From positions 62,001 through 126,000 of the forward strand of contig JAIXWK010000001.1 in assembly GCA_027491295.1 (NCBI GenBank): a stretch of 64,000 nucleotides of DNA, given 5' to 3'. This DNA comes from Microbacteriaceae bacterium. GTDB lineage: Bacteria > Actinomycetota > Actinomycetes > Actinomycetales > Microbacteriaceae. The notes under the pieces are model-generated. The model saw only the letters and a program-made list of their open reading frames with translations, searched no databases and was not told the origin of the DNA. The first letter of the stretch is position 1. Every line of letters starts with the position of its first letter. A program made the position numbers and the translations under genes. Of this stretch, positions 38,230 to 46,901 are shown piece by piece.

Positions 38230-39429
38230 CTACCTTAGATCCGCGGCATCGCCCAGGGTGACCTGGAAAGTCTTTTTGGAACCATTGCGGATTACCTCAA
38301 CCTCAACGATTGCACCGGCCGGTTCAGCCCTAACCATCGCTGTGAGATCAGCAGCCGAAGTCACAGTTTGGCCGGCAAAGGTGATAACGACATCGCCGGG
38401 TTCAATTCCCGCCTTTTCTGCAGCACCAGCCTCAGTGAGCTTCTCTACATAAGCGCCGGTGGAAAAGGTTGAGTTCTCGACAGTGTTGTCCCTGACCATC
38501 GCACCCAGCAGGCCGTGGCTTGCTGATCCGGTGTCAATAATCTCCTGAGAGATCCTGAAAGCTGTGTTTGATGGGATTGCAAAACCAACACCGATGCTTC
38601 CGCTCTCACCATTGCCAGCAGTGGCAATTGCAACGTTGATTCCGATAAGTTCGCCCTGGTTATTTACCAGCGCACCTCCCGAGTTACCAGGGTTGATTGC
38701 TGCATCGGTCTGAATCACCTGAAGCGAGATTGGGGCATTCCCGGTGCCGTTCCAGAACTGAAGACCTGGGTTGTCGCTAACCTCTGCGCTTGCCACCTGG
38801 ATGGTGCGGTTTAGTGCCGAAATGATGCCTTGCGTCACGGTTGAAGAAAGACCAAGTGGGGCACCGATCGCGACAACATCCTCACCAACATTCAAATTGT
38901 CAGAGTCTGCAAAAGTGATTGGCTTTAGACCTGCGACCTGAACCTTTACCACCGCTAGGTCGTAGACCGAGTCATAACCGATTAGCTTGGCCGGATAAAC
39001 CGATCCGTCCCAAAGCTGAACTGTGATCTTTGGGTTCTGTGTCAAACCTCCGAGAGTCACCACGTGGGCATTGGTTAGCACGTAACCATCTTCGGTAAGT
39101 GCAACACCTGAACCGGAGCCTGACCCATCAGCAGATTCAACCGCCAGGGTAACTACCGACGGTGCGGCGTTGGATGCGGCACCGGTGACCCAGTTGACGT
39201 TCTCGGTGTTGTTTACGACAACCGGAGCTGGCTGGGAAATTGATAGATAGGAAAGCGTGAATGCGGTTGATCCGACTACACCACCGATTAGCGCTGCGGT
39301 TAGCGCGAGCAGTGCGATCCCGAGAGCGCGAATTGGACGACGCTTGCGCTTTGGAGCTTGGGCTACTGGAGCAGAGTAGGTGTTACCGAAACTAAATTGA
39401 CTATCTCCAGAGCGATTCCACTCAGACAT
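38230..39429 (-). CDS. HtrA/DegP-like membrane-anchored serine protease
   Basis: A 399-residue envelope protease for misfolded proteins. A basic cytoplasmic N-terminus (PKRKRRPIRALG) leads to one membrane helix (about residues 36-62); then comes a trypsin-like domain with His122 (TNAHVV), Asp157 (YDLAVVKV) and Ser250 (NPGNSGG), and a C-terminal PDZ domain (LTEAGAAEKAGIEPGDVVIT). A good AAAGGAAA ribosome site precedes the ATG. A TTGCCC/GGGCAA inverted repeat lies 16 bases upstream of the start. Confidence 0.93.
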   Translation of the reverse strand: MSEWNRSGDSQFSFGNTYSAPVAQAPKRKRRPIRALGIALLALTAALIGGVVGSTAFTLSYLSISQPAPVVVNNTENVNWVTGAASNAAPSVVTLAVESADGSGSGSGVALTEDGYVLTNAHVVTLGGLTQNPKITVQLWDGSVYPAKLIGYDSVYDLAVVKVQVAGLKPITFADSDNLNVGEDVVAIGAPLGLSSTVTQGIISALNRTIQVASAEVSDNPGLQFWNGTGNAPISLQVIQTDAAINPGNSGGALVNNQGELIGINVAIATAGNGESGSIGVGFAIPSNTAFRISQEIIDTGSASHGLLGAMVRDNTVENSTFSTGAYVEKLTEAGAAEKAGIEPGDVVITFAGQTVTSAADLTAMVRAEPAGAIVEVEVIRNGSKKTFQVTLGDAADLR

Positions 39430-39444
39430 GCATTTCCTTTCGAG

Positions 39445-39466
39445 TTGCCCAAATTCTGTCGGGCAA
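39445..39466. promoter_or_regulatory. Inverted repeat in the htrA-like 5' region
   Basis: TTGCCC (39445-39450) and GGGCAA (39461-39466) are perfect arms around ten bases, six bases upstream of the ribosome site of the htrA-like gene. It may be an operator or a 5'-UTR hairpin. A second, wider pair GGGGATT/AATCCCC (39471-39477, 39506-39512) lies further upstream. Confidence 0.35.
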
Positions 39467-39520
39467 GACTGGGGATTCTATGAACTCAACCTGTGTAAAT
39501 TCTGAAATCCCCAAGGACAA

Positions 39521-40300
39521 TCATCCCACCAACAAGGTCCTCCGCTCCCTTTCAATCACCGCGATAGACAATTTGTTGGAGGACAGCTCCCAACTGGCAG
39601 CGTTGTAAACCCAGTTAGCGGTCGAATACTTGTAATCCACCTCATAAGAAACAAAGGCCTTTGCCCAGTAGGTTCCCGGACTGGAAAATGCATAACTTCG
39701 ATGAAAGCCAAAAAGGTCCCTACCGTTTGATAACTCCCACCTAGCCGTTACCGGCCGAAACCTTATCTGGGCAGATCTGCCAAGCAGAACACCAGAGATT
39801 ACCTCGGTGTTGGCTTGGACGTGAAGTTCTATCTCGTCTTCAAACTCAATCTCTGAACCAGGGCTCCACCAAGCCGTTGGCTTTCCAGCCATTGCGGTAA
39901 AGCGATCCCTGAGCTCAATTTCCTCGGCGGTCATGGTGGTGCCTGATGAGCTTGATGGCTTAGGAACTTCATCTCCGATGCAGGGTCTTGACCCAACCGG
40001 CACCCAGGCTGTGATTACGGTCATGGTTGGAACATCGATGGTGCCATTTGCAAAGTAACGGCATTCCCGCATCGCTACCTCCCCCGATCCACCTGAACTG
40101 CCGCCCCCGCCACCAACTACCTCATCAGCGCAAACGCTGAATTGACCAGGTATGCCATCTGGGCACTCGCTAGCTTGCTGGTGGGCACGATATTTGGTCG
40201 AGGAGTTCGCCTGAAACGAAGAGTTGTTTGATGAGAATTGAAAGTCGGCAGCCAGATTTGCGATCCCAAGTGCAACGAGTAAGACAACGAGCAAATTCAT
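39521..40300 (-). CDS. Secreted protein of unknown function
   Basis: A 259-residue protein I do not recognise. A short signal sequence (MNLLVVLLVALGIANLAADF) is followed by a Ser/Asn-rich stretch, a segment with four cysteines (about residues 48-110: ECPDG, SVCAD, RECRY, RPCIG), a Gly/Ser linker (GGGGGSSGGSG), and a C-terminal beta-rich domain with GTYWAKAFVSYEVDYKY that vaguely recalls PKD-like surface domains. The start lacks a ribosome site, and TAACTT lies six bases before the ATG, a leaderless pattern. It stands alone between htrA and the initiator tRNA. Confidence 0.6.
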   Translation of the reverse strand: MNLLVVLLVALGIANLAADFQFSSNNSSFQANSSTKYRAHQQASECPDGIPGQFSVCADEVVGGGGGSSGGSGEVAMRECRYFANGTIDVPTMTVITAWVPVGSRPCIGDEVPKPSSSSGTTMTAEEIELRDRFTAMAGKPTAWWSPGSEIEFEDEIELHVQANTEVISGVLLGRSAQIRFRPVTARWELSNGRDLFGFHRSYAFSSPGTYWAKAFVSYEVDYKYSTANWVYNAASWELSSNKLSIAVIERERRTLLVG

Positions 40301-40306
40301 AAGAGC

Positions 40307-40312
40307 AAGTTA
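40307..40312 (-). promoter_or_regulatory. -10 element of the leaderless secreted-protein transcript
   Basis: TAACTT on the minus strand fits TAnnnT and lies six bases before the ATG at 40300. Confidence 0.5.
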
Positions 40313-40356
40313 GATGAGTTTGAAAGATTACGAATTTGAGATTCCACAGGAAAAAG

Positions 40357-40386
40357 AAATCCCCTCAATTTTCATTGAGGGGATTT
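40357..40386 (-). terminator. Rho-independent terminator of the initiator tRNA gene
   Basis: AAATCCCCTCAAT (40357-40369) and ATTGAGGGGATTT (40374-40386) are perfect 13-base arms with a four-base loop. On the minus strand they are followed by CTTTTTCC, a short U-run. It sits six bases after the tRNA 3' end and is the clearest intrinsic terminator in the window. Confidence 0.85.
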
Positions 40387-40392
40387 TCCTAG

Positions 40393-40466
40393 TTGCGGGG
40401 GCAGGATTTGAACCTACGACCTCCGGGTTATGAGCCCGGCGAGCTACCGAACTGCTCCACCCCGCG
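40393..40466 (-). tRNA. Initiator tRNA-fMet (anticodon CAT)
   Basis: Initiator traits are all present: an unpaired first position (C1 against A72 in CGCGGGG/CCCCGCA), and three G-C pairs next to the anticodon loop (CCGGG-CTCATAA-CCCGG). The D arm is GAGC/GCTC and the T arm ends GGTTCAAATCC. No CCA is encoded; a strong terminator follows. Confidence 0.96.
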
Positions 40467-40495
40467 GCGAAGTTCCAACATTAGCAGGAAATTTG

Positions 40496-43366
40496 CTAGT
40501 CCGCCAATAGTCCTAGGGCTTGCGCTACGGCCTCTGCCAAACGAGCATCGGCCTCACCGTAGGCTGTCCAGTCGCCAGCAGCCAAAGCCGCTTGCTTGTC
40601 CTCGATAGCCTGCTTTGCCAAAGCTAAAGCGGCAGAGAGTTCAGGGCTGGCCGGATCCACGGTTCCAGAACTAGAGGAGCCGGTGCCCGGAGTGGTCGGC
40701 TCGGTTGTGCCGCCTGCTCCCGAGTTACCGCCAAATAGCGCATCAAGGGCTTCTTCCAAAGTGTCCTCGAAGGCAATTTGGTCACCGAAGGCCACAAGGA
40801 TTTTTTGAAGTAGCGGGTAGCTGGTCTCGCCGGTTGACTCGATGTAAACCGGCTGGACATAAAGCAAGCCACCGCCAACCGGAAGGGTTAGCAGGTTACC
40901 GTTTAGCACTCGAGTTGAACCCTGGCGCAAAAGGTTTAGCAGCGAAGAAACTTTGCTGTCGGCGTTGAAGTTGTTCTGCACCTGTCCAGGTCCTGGAACA
41001 ATGGTCTCCCTCGGCAAATTGAGCAGAGTGAGCTTGCCATAGTCGGCATTCACCTTGCCCGCTTGGTTACCCGCGTCCGCATTTGCAATCAGGTAACCGG
41101 TGAGTACGTTTCTAGTTGTTTCGCCGGTCGACTGCGGAATGAAGGTTGAGTAGAGCGAGAACTTGCTCTGAGTCTCACCAGGTGCTTGCAGGGTTAGGTA
41201 GTAAGGAGGCTGAAGCTCTCCAATTCCAGTTCCCTCTACCGGGTCGTTAGGAGTCATCCAGGCATCCTGCTGCGAGTAGAACGCACCAGCTTCGGTCACG
41301 TGGTAACGACCAAGAATCGAACGCTGAGCCTTGAATAGGTCAGCTGGGTAGCGCACGTGAGAAATCAACTCAGCACTCATGGCAGAGCGTGGCTGAACGG
41401 TGTCCGGATAGATTCCCATCCAGGCAGAAAGGATTGGATCCTCTTCGTCCCAGGCGTAAAGATCTACCGAGCCATCGTATGCATCTACGGTTGCCTTCAC
41501 AGAGTTGCGGATGTAGTTGATGGTCGAAGGTCCCGAACCGAAGGAATCAGATCCCGAGTCCAGTTTTGCAAGGTTAAAGTTCTCGGCATTTGCAAATGGG
41601 TAGTTACTGCTGGTGGTGTAGCCATCGATAATCCACTTGATTCGACCATCCACAACGGCTGGATAGACCTCTGAATCCAAGGTTAGGTATGGCGCTACCT
41701 CTGCAACACGAGTCGCTGGATCGCGGTTGTAAAGAATTTGAGAGTTCTCATTGATAGCGTCCGAAAGCAAAATCTGCTCGCTCTGGAACTTCAGTGCGTA
41801 TGCCAAACGGGTAACCAAGTCGCCCATCTTCGGTCCACCGTCGCCTTGGAAAGTTGTGTAGGTTTCGTTTTCGCCATCTACGCCTGCCGGGTAGTCAAAC
41901 TCCAGCGGCTGAGCTCCCTCAGGTGCTCCAACAATTGAGTAGAGCGGCGAATTTGCACCAAAGTAGACCCTCGGCTCAAACTCCCCAAGTGCACCAACAG
42001 GTGGGATTCCAGACTGAAGGAAAAGCGGCTTTCCATCGGTATCGCGCTTGTTTCCATAGGCTGCGACCAGACCAAAACCATGGGTGTAGACGATGGTTGA
42101 GTTGTACCAGGACTGGGATTCTCCAAGTCCTGACTGGTTCAATTCACGAACTGCAACAACGGTGTCTTGCACCTGGCCGTCTATTTCGTAGCGGTCAATG
42201 TGCAGCCGGTTTGGGAAGCTGTAGTACTGGCGGTACTGCTCAAGCTGCCTAAAGGCATCGGAGACCAGCGCCGGGTCCAAAATACGAATTGAGGCGGTGG
42301 TCTTTGCGTCATTGCGCAGCGCACCTGGTTCAGCAACTACCTTGGCGTCGTAGTCCACAACCTCGACACCGTCTAGGCCGTAGGCGATTCTTGTCGCGTC
42401 GATGTTGTGCTGCAGGAATGGACTCTCAAGGGTTCGCTCATTTGGAACCACCTGGAAAGTTTGAATGATCCACGGGTATAGCCCGCCGACAACCAAGCTG
42501 CTGAGCACCATCATCGCGGTACCGATGATCGATACTCGCCACTTGCCAATCACAGCTGTGACTAGGAAAAGCACGGCTACGGCGACAGAGATCATCGCAA
42601 GGATCTGAAGCCCCGGAATGGTGGCGTTAGCAGCGGTGTAGTTCACACCCGTGAACAGAGCTCCGGATGCGGATACGGTGCTGTACTGGTCAAGCCACAG
42701 GCTTACTCCCTGGACCGCTAGGTAAATTGCAACCAGGCTGGTGAGCTGGATTCTCGCCGGCTTTGAAACCTTAATCTCACGGCCAGTTATTCGCATTCCA
42801 CCGTAGATAAGGTGCACCGCACCGTTAATTACTGCAGCTAGCAGCAACGCACCGGAGAGGTAGCCAACAGCAAAAGTTAGAAACGGCAGCTGGAAAATGT
42901 AGAAGCCGACATCCAATCCAAAGTGAGGGTCGGTCTGACCAAACTCCGAGCCGTTTAGCCAAAGCGCAATTACCTGCCACTGGCGAGCAACAATCAAGCC
43001 TCCAAAGACTCCAAGCACAACCGGCAATCCCCAGCGAATCAGCTTTCCAACGCTCTCGAACATCTGCTGGTATGCCTGAAATGGCGACGCTTCACTGAGC
43101 TTGAGATACACCGGTCTGGTGCGCCAAGCAAGCGCAAGCCCCAATCCAATGAGCAAGGTCATTACCAACCATCCGATTAGGAAGGTGACAAGCTGAGCCA
43201 CAATCTCGGTAACAAAGATGGTTTCAAATCCCAACTGACGGAACCAAAGTAGATCGGTGAATACACCGGCGGCTGATAGCAATGCCACTGCAATAACCGC
43301 CACGATGCCGATGGCGATCGAAAATGGCGACGCCTTGCGCTGAGGTCTTAGGTTTGCTTGAGTCAC
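40496..43366 (-). CDS. UPF0182 family large membrane protein
   Basis: A 956-residue protein with about seven membrane helices in the first ~300 residues and a long exterior domain (SQSWYNSTIVYTHGFGLVAA, GGPKMGDLVTRLAYALKFQS) diagnostic of UPF0182. A Gly/Ser/Thr linker (about residues 895-915) leads to a C-terminal helix rich in Ala. The function is unknown. The GTG start overlaps the stop of the PDZ/Lon-like protease gene by four bases, an association conserved in actinobacteria (Rv3193c/Rv3194c order). AGGAGA precedes the start. Confidence 0.92.
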   Translation of the reverse strand: MTQANLRPQRKASPFSIAIGIVAVIAVALLSAAGVFTDLLWFRQLGFETIFVTEIVAQLVTFLIGWLVMTLLIGLGLALAWRTRPVYLKLSEASPFQAYQQMFESVGKLIRWGLPVVLGVFGGLIVARQWQVIALWLNGSEFGQTDPHFGLDVGFYIFQLPFLTFAVGYLSGALLLAAVINGAVHLIYGGMRITGREIKVSKPARIQLTSLVAIYLAVQGVSLWLDQYSTVSASGALFTGVNYTAANATIPGLQILAMISVAVAVLFLVTAVIGKWRVSIIGTAMMVLSSLVVGGLYPWIIQTFQVVPNERTLESPFLQHNIDATRIAYGLDGVEVVDYDAKVVAEPGALRNDAKTTASIRILDPALVSDAFRQLEQYRQYYSFPNRLHIDRYEIDGQVQDTVVAVRELNQSGLGESQSWYNSTIVYTHGFGLVAAYGNKRDTDGKPLFLQSGIPPVGALGEFEPRVYFGANSPLYSIVGAPEGAQPLEFDYPAGVDGENETYTTFQGDGGPKMGDLVTRLAYALKFQSEQILLSDAINENSQILYNRDPATRVAEVAPYLTLDSEVYPAVVDGRIKWIIDGYTTSSNYPFANAENFNLAKLDSGSDSFGSGPSTINYIRNSVKATVDAYDGSVDLYAWDEEDPILSAWMGIYPDTVQPRSAMSAELISHVRYPADLFKAQRSILGRYHVTEAGAFYSQQDAWMTPNDPVEGTGIGELQPPYYLTLQAPGETQSKFSLYSTFIPQSTGETTRNVLTGYLIANADAGNQAGKVNADYGKLTLLNLPRETIVPGPGQVQNNFNADSKVSSLLNLLRQGSTRVLNGNLLTLPVGGGLLYVQPVYIESTGETSYPLLQKILVAFGDQIAFEDTLEEALDALFGGNSGAGGTTEPTTPGTGSSSSGTVDPASPELSAALALAKQAIEDKQAALAAGDWTAYGEADARLAEAVAQALGLLAD

Positions 43367-44436
43367 TTTTTCTCCTGGTTGTTGCAGCTGATGGGCGGTA
43401 CGGGTTTTCCTGAATTGAAATCATTTACTGCTTGAAGTGCTGACTTTAGGTCCTTCACAACTGCAACCGAGAGACCTCCCGGAATCTGCCCGATTACCTC
43501 AGAGCAATTTCCCTCGGGTGCCAAAAATAACGTGGCACCGGCATTCTTAGCCGAAATCAATTTAAGCTCAATTCCGCCAATTGGTCCGACCTTGCCATCT
43601 GCCGAGATGGTTCCGGTGCCGGCGATGTGATTTTGTCCACCAAGCGACCCTTCGGTCAATACGTCAATAATCCCCAGCGAGAAGATCAAGCCACCCGAGG
43701 GTCCACCGACATCACCGAGCTGAAGTGCGATCTCGACCGGGAAGTCATAGACGTATCCAACCATCGCACCGATTACCCAGGTGTCTTCCTTTTTCTCAGG
43801 TGTCAGTTCAAATTCTTTGCTTTCACCATCGCGCAAGACCTTGACGATGATCGGCTGTCCCTGGGAGAGCTGAATCTGCGCTTTGAGTTCCTCATAGGTC
43901 AAAACCTCAACTGCACCAACAGCCAGTAAGTAGTCCCCTGCCACCAGTTTCTTGGAAGCTGGAGTGTCCTGAATGACAGATGCCACGTAGAGCTGGCGAT
44001 CGAGCGGGTAGCCGAGTTCAGTCAGTGCAGCCGCTATAGCATCCTGCTGAGACACTTCCATCTGAGCTGTCGATTCGGCTCGAACCTGTTGGGTGGATAG
44101 CTGCGGCGGGTAGACCTCATCCAGCGGAAGCACTATCTGGGCCGGGTCGATCCATGCGGAGAGCACCTGCAACCAACCGGGGGTCGAGTCGCGATTGCCT
44201 AAAAGTGAAACTGTGGTGATGTCAAATCTAGTTTTACTCTCGAAGGTCTTCACATCGCTGGCAGAAATAACCGGCTTATCGTCGATTTCACCCATTACGT
44301 TGAAGACCTGTCCAGGTCTCTCAATCACGTATCCGCTGGGAAGGGCCATAAGACCTCCCAGGCTCAGCACGAGCAGGGCAGTAATGGCCCAACTGCCGGG
44401 CTTGAGTCGCGGGTTAGAAGTCTTGAAAAAAGTCAT
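43363..44436 (-). CDS. PDZ-domain Lon-like (S16) protease, YlbL type
   Basis: A 357-residue envelope protease with an N-terminal membrane anchor (WAITALLVLSLGGLMALPSG), a PDZ domain (VIQDTPASKKLVAGDYLLAV) and a C-terminal Lon proteolytic domain. The Ser-Lys dyad is intact: Ser247 in GGPSGGLIF and Lys292 in GIELKLIS (numbering from this start). I place the start at ATG 44436, not 44511, because TAGCAT lies seven bases upstream (a leaderless pattern) and the longer version adds 25 residues without a ribosome site. In B. subtilis YlbL acts on SOS cell-division inhibitors; that role here is only suggestive. Confidence 0.9.
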   Translation of the reverse strand: MTFFKTSNPRLKPGSWAITALLVLSLGGLMALPSGYVIERPGQVFNVMGEIDDKPVISASDVKTFESKTRFDITTVSLLGNRDSTPGWLQVLSAWIDPAQIVLPLDEVYPPQLSTQQVRAESTAQMEVSQQDAIAAALTELGYPLDRQLYVASVIQDTPASKKLVAGDYLLAVGAVEVLTYEELKAQIQLSQGQPIIVKVLRDGESKEFELTPEKKEDTWVIGAMVGYVYDFPVEIALQLGDVGGPSGGLIFSLGIIDVLTEGSLGGQNHIAGTGTISADGKVGPIGGIELKLISAKNAGATLFLAPEGNCSEVIGQIPGGLSVAVVKDLKSALQAVNDFNSGKPVPPISCNNQEKK

Positions 44437-44443
44437 TGCAACA

Positions 44444-44449
44444 ATGCTA
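44444..44449 (-). promoter_or_regulatory. -10 element of the leaderless PDZ-Lon transcript
   Basis: TAGCAT on the minus strand fits TAnnnT and lies seven bases before the ATG at 44436. Confidence 0.5.
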
Positions 44450-44574
44450 CGAATCTTTCGGTCAGGAAACCTCAGCGTCCTCACGCCGTGGGCGAACAGC
44501 CCGCTTATCATCAGCGATTTCCCAGCTTGTTTGCGGTTTTGGCGGTAGCGTTTTTCGAAAGGTTAGGAATCTAA

Positions 44575-45849
44575 GTGGACGAGAATCGCGACAGAGAAGA
44601 GCTGGAGAAGCTCCTCAAGCGCATGTTCGAATCTGGAGCACTGAACCCCGAAGAGCTTTCCAAGGTTGCCGGAGCTGGAATAAACCCCAAACTCCTAGGT
44701 CAACTTTTTGGCCAGGTGCAGGCCATGATGTCTGATAGCGACGGACCCGTGAATTGGGAGTTAGCAACCAAAACCGCATTAGACCTTGCCAAAGATGGGC
44801 AGCGTCAGCCCAGTGAGGTAATCAGCGCGGAAATTCAGAACAGCTTTGAAATCGCTCAACTTTGGCTCGGGGAGCAAACCGAATTCACGAATTCTCAGCC
44901 GCTAAAGCAGCTCTCTCGAACCCTCTGGGTTCAAGACGCCATCCCACTCTTCAAAGACCTCGCCGAACCTGTAGCCGCGAGCATGTCCAAGGCACTGAGT
45001 GAGAACCTCACCCAAGTGATGCCCGAGGAATTGGTTGGGATGATTGGCCCTGCGACCAAGTTCTTAGAAAATGCCGGTGCCTCAATGTTTGCCGCTCAGC
45101 TCGGACAATCAGTTGGCAAACTTTCCGAGAATGTGCTCAGCGCTAGTGAGATTGGGATTCCGCTGTCGACTAGACCCGGCCTTGTGATTCAAAACGTCGA
45201 GGATTTTCTAAAGGATTTAGAGACACCCAAGTCTGAGGTCTTGATTTACCTAGCCATCCGAGAGCTGGCGGTGTCTTCGCTTTACGCCTCCAACCGTTGG
45301 TTGCGCGATCAGGTAGCCACACAGGTTTCGGAATTTGCCGCCGGGCTAAAAATTGATCCGGAATCGATCCAGAACCTAGCCCAGCAAATCGATCCAAGCG
45401 ACCCAACCACTTTCAATTTGGTTATCGAATCCGGCGGGCTAATCACTCCGAGAACAGCCGACCAGGAAGCAACTTTGGTCCGCATCGAAACCACTCTCGC
45501 CTTGATTGAAGGCTGGGCCGATGCTGTCGCGTTTAGCGCGGCAAGCCGACTTCCGGGGATCAACCAGGTTTTTGAATTGCTGCGTCGTCGTCAAGCCGTG
45601 GGTGCCGCTCAAAAGACCTTTGCAACTTTGCTGGGGCTTGAGCTTCGACCTAGATTGCAGCGCGAAGCCATGGCGATGTGGCAGCAGCTGGCCGCAGAGG
45701 TTGGCACTGCGGTGCGAGATTCAATTTGGATGCACCCTGACCTGCTGCCAAGTGCAGAGGATATTCAAGACCCGAGCGCTTTGATCAAACGACTCTCTGG
45801 TGGCGATGACGATTTCGACAGCGAGCTAAACAAACTTCTCGGCAACTAG
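44575..45849 (+). CDS. DUF2342 (Zincin_2-type) protein, probably without its metal site
   Basis: A 424-residue protein of the DUF2342 family, whose members are often called zinc-dependent metalloproteases. Family layout is recognisable: PVNWELATKTALDLA, IGIPLSTRPGLVIQNVEDFL, the VLIYLAIRELAVSSLYASNRWLR helix, ALIEGWADAV and GLELRPR near the C-terminus. In the family, as I recall it, the RELA segment reads REAAH-x-RLF with histidine ligands; here those positions are V and S, so peptidase activity is doubtful. GTG start with AGGAATC upstream. Confidence 0.75.
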   Translation: MDENRDREELEKLLKRMFESGALNPEELSKVAGAGINPKLLGQLFGQVQAMMSDSDGPVNWELATKTALDLAKDGQRQPSEVISAEIQNSFEIAQLWLGEQTEFTNSQPLKQLSRTLWVQDAIPLFKDLAEPVAASMSKALSENLTQVMPEELVGMIGPATKFLENAGASMFAAQLGQSVGKLSENVLSASEIGIPLSTRPGLVIQNVEDFLKDLETPKSEVLIYLAIRELAVSSLYASNRWLRDQVATQVSEFAAGLKIDPESIQNLAQQIDPSDPTTFNLVIESGGLITPRTADQEATLVRIETTLALIEGWADAVAFSAASRLPGINQVFELLRRRQAVGAAQKTFATLLGLELRPRLQREAMAMWQQLAAEVGTAVRDSIWMHPDLLPSAEDIQDPSALIKRLSGGDDDFDSELNKLLGN

Positions 45850-45899
45850 CCTGTGGAAAACCATCGACGAGAGATTTCGCTTTGCGGAATTCTTTCTCA

Positions 45900-46901
45900 A
45901 TGGTCAAACAAATAAACCCAAGCCTCGCTCGCATCTGGCACTCTGAGAACATCAGGCAATACGGGTATTCGAATCCGACGCTGATTCCGATCCAATCCGA
46001 GGCCGAGCACCGTGTGGTCGACATTTTGGAACAGGGCGTTACCAACGTTCAATTTGGAAACCTGACCAGACTTGCAAAAATCCATCAGCCGGAGCTGAAT
46101 TTGATCTTGAATCGGCTGGCTCCACTAATTCGACAGACCAGCAGTTTTTTACCTGAACTGGATCAAGGTGATGTCGAAATGCGGTTTGCGGAAATCATGA
46201 GGGTCTTCCTAGCCGATTTCAAGGACCCGGCGGCAGTAATGAAGAAACGTGGTCTTGCCAAAGTCTTTGTTTCAAGCCTTTCAAGAACCGGTTTATTGGC
46301 AGCCAAAGCCCTTTACACAGCGGGCGTTGGAACTCTCATCACATTCGATGGCACCAGAGTCAGAAAACCGGACACCAATGAACTCGGATACGTCCCAATG
46401 GCAATCGGCCTAACTCGACACGAAGCGGCAAAACAGCAGCTCGGGAAAAAGCGGGACGAGCTGCAATTGCACACTCGGCTTACCAATGGGCTTGATCAAA
46501 TCTCGGCTGCGCTAGTTATTGCAAACGACGTTGTGGATCCGGCTGAGTACCAGGTTTGGATGACCCGGGATGTTCCCCACATTTCGATTTGCTTCACAGA
46601 ATCCGGTGCAAGCATCTCGCAACTTGTGAATCCAGGAATAACACCCTGCCTCGCTTGCTCAGAAATCTACCGAATGCAAGAAGATCCGAATTGGCTGGCC
46701 ACAGTTACTCAGCTCTCGCAGTTAGATCGCGACCTCGCCGACTCGGTGAGCATGCTGGCAGCAGTGAGTGTCGCGGTGCGAAGAATCCTGAATCAGATCG
46801 ACAATCCGCTGGAAGCTGCAAACAATCCGCTCGAGTTCTATTCCAAGACCGGAGAGATTATTGAAGGCGTAGTGCCAGAAACTAACTGCGGCTGCCGCTA
46901 A
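45900..46901 (+). CDS. ThiF/E1-like Rossmann-fold protein, degenerate
   Basis: A 333-residue protein resembling the E1-like ThiF/MoeB fold. The segment LAKVFVSSLSRTGLLAAKAL with AGVGTLITFDGTRVRKPDTNELGY corresponds to the ATP-binding GxGxxG strand and the downstream acidic turn, but the glycines are largely replaced (SSLSRTG). Two cysteine pairs, CLAC near residue 255 and CGC at the very C-terminus, could bind zinc as in E1 proteins. The ATG at 45900 is used; a TTG at 45882 is possible. It follows DUF2342, as in related actinobacteria, and the last four bases overlap uvrD2. Substrate unknown. Confidence 0.6.
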   Translation: MVKQINPSLARIWHSENIRQYGYSNPTLIPIQSEAEHRVVDILEQGVTNVQFGNLTRLAKIHQPELNLILNRLAPLIRQTSSFLPELDQGDVEMRFAEIMRVFLADFKDPAAVMKKRGLAKVFVSSLSRTGLLAAKALYTAGVGTLITFDGTRVRKPDTNELGYVPMAIGLTRHEAAKQQLGKKRDELQLHTRLTNGLDQISAALVIANDVVDPAEYQVWMTRDVPHISICFTESGASISQLVNPGITPCLACSEIYRMQEDPNWLATVTQLSQLDRDLADSVSMLAAVSVAVRRILNQIDNPLEAANNPLEFYSKTGEIIEGVVPETNCGCR

